Of a stretch of 64,000 nucleotides of DNA, positions 60,898 through 64,000 are shown in pieces. Within the stretch, counting starts at the first letter, position 1. The number at the start of each line of letters is the position of its first letter. Made by a program: the position numbers and the translations under genes. This DNA is from Kibdelosporangium sp. MJ126-NF4 (lineage in GTDB: Bacteria; Actinomycetota; Actinomycetes; Mycobacteriales; Pseudonocardiaceae), in contig NZ_CDME01000003.1 in NCBI RefSeq assembly GCF_000826545.1, forward strand, positions 186,001 through 250,000, written 5' to 3'. The notes under the pieces were generated by a model that had not been told where the DNA came from, did not search any database, and worked only from the letters and a program-made list of their open reading frames with translations.

Positions 60898-60924
60898 GCC
60901 CCGGTGTTCCGATAGCACCGGGGC
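60898..60924 (+). other. Hairpin between rpsD and rpoA
   Basis: GCCCCGGTG pairs with CACCGGGGC around a 9-nt loop, 10 nt after the rpsD stop and 51 nt before rpoA; partial terminator or processing site. Confidence 0.6.
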
Positions 60925-60975
60925 TCCGTTCCAGGCATCAAATAGCGGGTGCCTCAGGGAAGGAATCGAAGAAAA

Positions 60976-62040
60976 GTGCTTATCTCACAGCGTCCCAGTC
61001 TCGCCGAAGAGCCGGTCAGCGAGACCAGGTCCCGGTTCGTCATCGAACCGCTGGAGCCTGGTTTCGGCTACACGCTCGGCAACTCGCTGCGCCGTACCCT
61101 GCTGTCCTCGATTCCGGGGGCAGCGGTCACCAGCATCCGCATCGACGGCGTGCTGCACGAGTTCACCACCGTTCCGGGGGTGAAGGAGGACGTCACCGAC
61201 ATCATCCTGAACCTCAAGGAGCTCGTCGTCTCGTCCGAGGAGGACGAGCCGGTCACCATGTACCTGCGTAAGCAGGGCCCTGGTGAGGTCACCGCAGGGG
61301 ACATCGTGCCGCCGGCCGGTGTCACCGTGCACAACCCCGATCTGCACATTGCCACGCTGAACGGCAAGGGCAAGCTGGAGATCGAGCTGGTCGTCGAGCG
61401 GGGCCGTGGTTACGTGCCCGCGGTGCAGAACAAGCAGGCGGGTGCCGAGATCGGCCGGATCCCGGTCGACTCGATCTACTCGCCGGTGCTGAAGGTGACC
61501 TACAAGGTCGAGGCGACGCGTGTCGAGCAGCGCACGGACTTCGACAAGCTGATCCTGGACGTGGAGTCCAAGCCGTCGATCACTCCGCGCGACGCGGTGG
61601 CATCGGCTGGCAAGACCCTGGTCGAGCTCTTCGGCCTGGCACGCGAGCTGAACGTCGATGCCGAGGGCATCGAGATCGGCCCGTCGCCCGCGGAGGCGGA
61701 CACCATCGCCGCCTACGCGATGCCGATCGAGGACCTCGACCTCACGGTCCGGTCGTACAACTGCCTCAAGCGCGAGGGCATCCACACTGTGGGTGAACTG
61801 GTTTCGCGCAGCGAGGCGGACCTGCTGGACATCCGCAACTTCGGTGCGAAGTCGATCGACGAGGTCAAGATGAAGCTCGTCAGCCTCGGCCTCGCGCTGA
61901 AGGACAGCCCGCCCGGGTTCGACCCGACCGCGGCGGCGTCCGACTACCCGGCCGAAGGCGGCTGGGCGACGGCGGCGGACCCCAGCGTCGACACCAGCCA
62001 CGACGACGGCCAGGACTACGCCGAGACGGAGCAGCTCTGA
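60976..62040 (+). CDS. rpoA: DNA-directed RNA polymerase subunit alpha
   Basis: 354 residues from GTG 60976 (L-I-S-Q-R-P-S-L). N-terminal dimer domain with [21 protein letters not shown]-terminal domain (about 255-325) with the helix-hairpin-helix [13 protein letters not shown] and [12 protein letters not shown]. Acidic tail. Confidence 0.98.
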   Translation: MLISQRPSLAEEPVSETRSRFVIEPLEPGFGYTLGNSLRRTLLSSIPGAAVTSIRIDGVLHEFTTVPGVKEDVTDIILNLKELVVSSEEDEPVTMYLRKQGPGEVTAGDIVPPAGVTVHNPDLHIATLNGKGKLEIELVVERGRGYVPAVQNKQAGAEIGRIPVDSIYSPVLKVTYKVEATRVEQRTDFDKLILDVESKPSITPRDAVASAGKTLVELFGLARELNVDAEGIEIGPSPAEADTIAAYAMPIEDLDLTVRSYNCLKREGIHTVGELVSRSEADLLDIRNFGAKSIDEVKMKLVSLGLALKDSPPGFDPTAAASDYPAEGGWATAADPSVDTSHDDGQDYAETEQL

Positions 62041-62085
62041 GTCCCTTGTGGACGCTCAAGAGCGGACATATCTAGGAGCTAGGAA

Positions 62086-62718
62086 ATGCCCACCCCCACG
62101 AAGGGTCGCCGCCTCGGCGGGTCTCCGGCGCACGAACGGATGTTGCTGGCCAACCTGGCCACCTCGCTGTTCACGCACGGCCGGATCACGACCACGGAGG
62201 CCAAGGCCAAGCGGCTGCGGCCGCTGGCCGAGCGCCTGATCACCAAGGCCAAGTACGCGCACCTGGCCAACGAGGAGTACGTCAAGGCGACTCCCGAGGC
62301 CGAGCGCAAGGACAAGTACAGCGAGAGCGGCTTCAAGACCAGCCCCGGCGCGCTGCACCACCGTCGCGAGATCACCAAGGTGATCCGCAACAAGGATGTC
62401 GTGCACCGGTTGCTGGCCGAGATCGGCCCGTTCTTCGTCGACCGCGACGGCGGCTACACCCGGATCGTCAAGACGTTGCCGCGTAAGGGCGACAACGCCA
62501 AGATGGCGATCATCGAGCTGGTCAACGAGAAGACCGTGACCAGCGAGGCGGAGAAGGCCCGCGGCACCAAGTTCGCCAAGAAGGCCGACGCGCCGAAGGC
62601 GGACGAGGCCAAGGCGGACGAGACCGAGGTCGAGGAGACCGAGGCCACCGCCGAGGCTGAGGCCAAGGCGGAGGACACTCCGGCCGAGGAGAAGTCCGAG
62701 AAGAAGGACGAGTCCTGA
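62086..62718 (+). CDS. rplQ: 50S ribosomal protein L17, with long acidic extension
   Basis: 210 residues, ATG 62086. L17 core 1-120: [26 protein letters not shown] and the [14 protein letters not shown] end. The remaining 90 residues are an Ala/Glu/Lys/Asp repeat tail. TGA overlaps the proposed CTG start of truA. Confidence 0.97.
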   Translation: MPTPTKGRRLGGSPAHERMLLANLATSLFTHGRITTTEAKAKRLRPLAERLITKAKYAHLANEEYVKATPEAERKDKYSESGFKTSPGALHHRREITKVIRNKDVVHRLLAEIGPFFVDRDGGYTRIVKTLPRKGDNAKMAIIELVNEKTVTSEAEKARGTKFAKKADAPKADEAKADETEVEETEATAEAEAKAEDTPAEEKSEKKDES

Positions 62719-63548
62719 CGGATCAGCTCGACCAGGAGCCCGTCGTCCCCACTGGGGTCGGCGGGCTCCTGCGCGTACGCCTGGACATCGCCTACGACGG
62801 AACGGACTTCTCCGGCTGGGCACGGCAACCCGAGCGCCGAACCGTCTGCGGAGTCCTCGAGGAGACACTGGCGCGGGTGATGCGCCTGCCGGAGGTCCGG
62901 CTGACGGTGGCTGGCCGGACGGACGCAGGCGTGCACGCGACCGGCCAGGTGGCCCACGTGGACCTTCCCGAGCGGCCTGAGCCGTACCGCCTGAACCGAG
63001 CCCTGCCCGGTGACATCAGGATCAACGCGACGTCGGTCGTGTCCCAGGACTTCGACGCCAGGTTCGCCGCGCTCCGCAGGCACTACACGTACCGTGTGTC
63101 CGACGCGGTGGTGCAACCGTTGCAGCGCAACCACATCGTGGCCTGGCCGCGTCCGCTCGACGTCGACCTGATCACCGCCGCCGCGCAAACCCTGTTGGGA
63201 ACACACGACTTCGTCGCATTCTGCAAGCGACGGGAAGGCGCGACGACGATCCGCGAACTGCAACGCCTCGACTGGCGCAGGGAAGGCGATGTCCTGCTCG
63301 CCTCGGTCTCGGCGGATGCCTTCTGCCACTCCATGGTCCGCAGCCTGGTCGGCGCCCTGCTGGCAGTCGGCGAAGGCAAACGCCCGACTGACTGGCCCGC
63401 GAAGCTCCTCACCGCCGAAGCGCGCTCCAGCGAGGTGACGGTGGCCCCGGCCCACGGCCTGATCCTGACCAGAGTGGACTACCCGGCCGAGGCCGAACTG
63501 GCAGCGCGCGCAGCGGAAACCCGCAACATCCGCACGTTGACCTCGTGA
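62715..63548 (+). CDS. truA: tRNA pseudouridine synthase A, probable CTG start
   Basis: 277 residues if started at CTG 62715. No ATG, GTG or TTG exists in frame between the preceding in-frame stop and GTG 62877, but homology ([17 protein letters not shown]) begins well before that. The CTG overlaps the rplQ stop (CTGA) and AAGGA lies 6 nt upstream. The catalytic Asp is D70 in G-R-T-D-A-G-V-H; further F-x-A-R-F and S-F-C-K-R-like segments follow. Makes pseudouridine 38-40 in tRNA anticodon arms. Its stop codon lies inside the 63541-63588 palindrome. Confidence 0.9.
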   Translation: MTDQLDQEPVVPTGVGGLLRVRLDIAYDGTDFSGWARQPERRTVCGVLEETLARVMRLPEVRLTVAGRTDAGVHATGQVAHVDLPERPEPYRLNRALPGDIRINATSVVSQDFDARFAALRRHYTYRVSDAVVQPLQRNHIVAWPRPLDVDLITAAAQTLLGTHDFVAFCKRREGATTIRELQRLDWRREGDVLLASVSADAFCHSMVRSLVGALLAVGEGKRPTDWPAKLLTAEARSSEVTVAPAHGLILTRVDYPAEAELAARAAETRNIRTLTS

Positions 63549-63588
63549 GTGTTTGGTCCGGTTAGAACCGGACCAAACACTCACGAGG
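63541..63588. repeat. Palindrome of family B, copy 2 (bidirectional terminator)
   Basis: Two perfect 23-bp arms beginning CCTCGTGAGTGTTTG with only a 2-bp centre, followed by GGTTTTC. It includes the truA stop codon and lies between truA and the convergent protease gene. Outer arms are identical to 51282-51327. Confidence 0.9.
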
Positions 63589-63595
63589 GGTTTTC

Positions 63596-64000
63596 TTACT
63601 GCTGGACGAACAGCAGGCGGTTCGGGGAGCCCGAGCCGGGGCTGGTGATCACGTTCGGCGTCGCACGGGAGTTCAGCGTGCTCTGCACGGTGGCCGGGGT
63701 GGCCGCTGTGTCGGTGGACAGGAAGAGTGCCGCGACACCGGCCACGTGCGGGGCGGCCATCGAGGTGCCGCTGATGTTGTTGGTGGCGGTGTCGTTGGTG
63801 TTCCACGCCGACACGATGCTCTGGCCCGGCGCGAAGATGTCCGTGCAGGTGCCGAAGTTCGAGAACGACGCACGCGCGTCCGAGCTGTTGGACGCGTTCA
63901 CGGTGATCGCCTCGGTCACACGCGCGGGCGACGAGTTGCACGCGTTGGTGTTCGAGTTACCGGACGCGATGGCGTACGTGACACCGGCCTGGATCGAGCG
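63596..64000 (-). CDS. Subtilisin-like (S8) serine protease, 5'-truncated
   Basis: The last 134 residues of a protease that runs off the window end. Contains the oxyanion A-S-G-N-S, N-F-G-x-x-x-D-I-F-A-P-G and the catalytic-Ser motif G-T-S-M-A-A-P-H-V-A-G-V-A-A-L-F-L; ends S-P-N-R-L-L-F-V-Q-Q. Probably exported; the signal, prodomain and Asp/His of the triad are outside. Confidence 0.95.
   Translation of the reverse strand, partial: RSIQAGVTYAIASGNSNTNACNSSPARVTEAITVNASNSSDARASFSNFGTCTDIFAPGQSIVSAWNTNDTATNNISGTSMAAPHVAGVAALFLSTDTAATPATVQSTLNSRATPNVITSPGSGSPNRLLFVQQ

Overview
The window reads as one stretch of a high-GC actinobacterial chromosome, most likely of the Pseudonocardiaceae. Pointers are the mce operon with Mce-associated proteins, the XRE-DUF5753/DUF397 pair, a DUF6247 protein, many GTG/TTG starts, near-leaderless promoters, and the order mce ... 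rpoB-rpoC ... rpsL-rpsG-fusA-tuf-S10-spc-alpha. No rRNA, tRNA, CRISPR array, transposase or phage gene was seen.

Layout. 1-3610: end of an mce lipid-import operon (MceE fragment, MceF, two Mce-associated membrane proteins). 3613-3761: large compound inverted repeat. 3764-7010: XRE-NB-ARC-TPR regulator divergent from a SARP/BTAD regulator. 7000-8977: three coupled exported-protein genes (small secreted protein, lipoprotein, ricin-B lectin). 9091-10467: two unrecognised genes. 10586-18275: rpoB-rpoC with promoter, internal hairpin and terminator. 18295-19446: a Phd/PIN toxin-antitoxin module and a DUF6247 gene; the module lies between two copies of the rpoC terminator. 19582-28347: accessory genes (secreted carboxylesterase, XRE/DUF397 set, DinB-like protein, secreted protein, SRPBCC protein, ABC exporter with a divergent NarL-type two-component system). 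28355-36183: a tightly coupled six-gene minus-strand operon around a 1233-residue type VII-like polymorphic toxin. 36614-51204: rpsL-rpsG-fusA-tuf, then the S10 and spc ribosomal operons. 51353-55115: an insertion between rplO and secY holding a TetR regulator, a carotenoid oxygenase, a membrane protein and Idi. 55285-63548: secY-adk-map, a DUF1707 gene, infA-rpmJ-rpsM-rpsK-rpsD-rpoA-rplQ-truA. 63596-64000: the end of a subtilisin-like protease.

The most interesting region is 28355-36183. The large toxin has a WXG100-like secretion domain, a candidate His/Cys caspase-like domain, an ADP-ribosyltransferase-like domain (R-S-ExE residues) and a C-terminal RelA/SpoT-type alarmone-synthetase domain. 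It is followed by an orphan 147-residue protein, an orphan 611-residue protein and an ADP-ribosylglycohydrolase with altered metal ligands. I infer a two-warhead nucleotide-targeting toxin with one immunity candidate per warhead, the glycohydrolase being analogous to the Tre1-Tri1 pair.

Other signals: two families of dispersed intergenic palindromes (3613-3761 with 57968-58092; 51282-51327 with 63541-63588), probable CTG initiation of truA, small ORFs inside the alpha operon, and operator-like palindromes at the toxin-antitoxin, two-component and TetR promoters.
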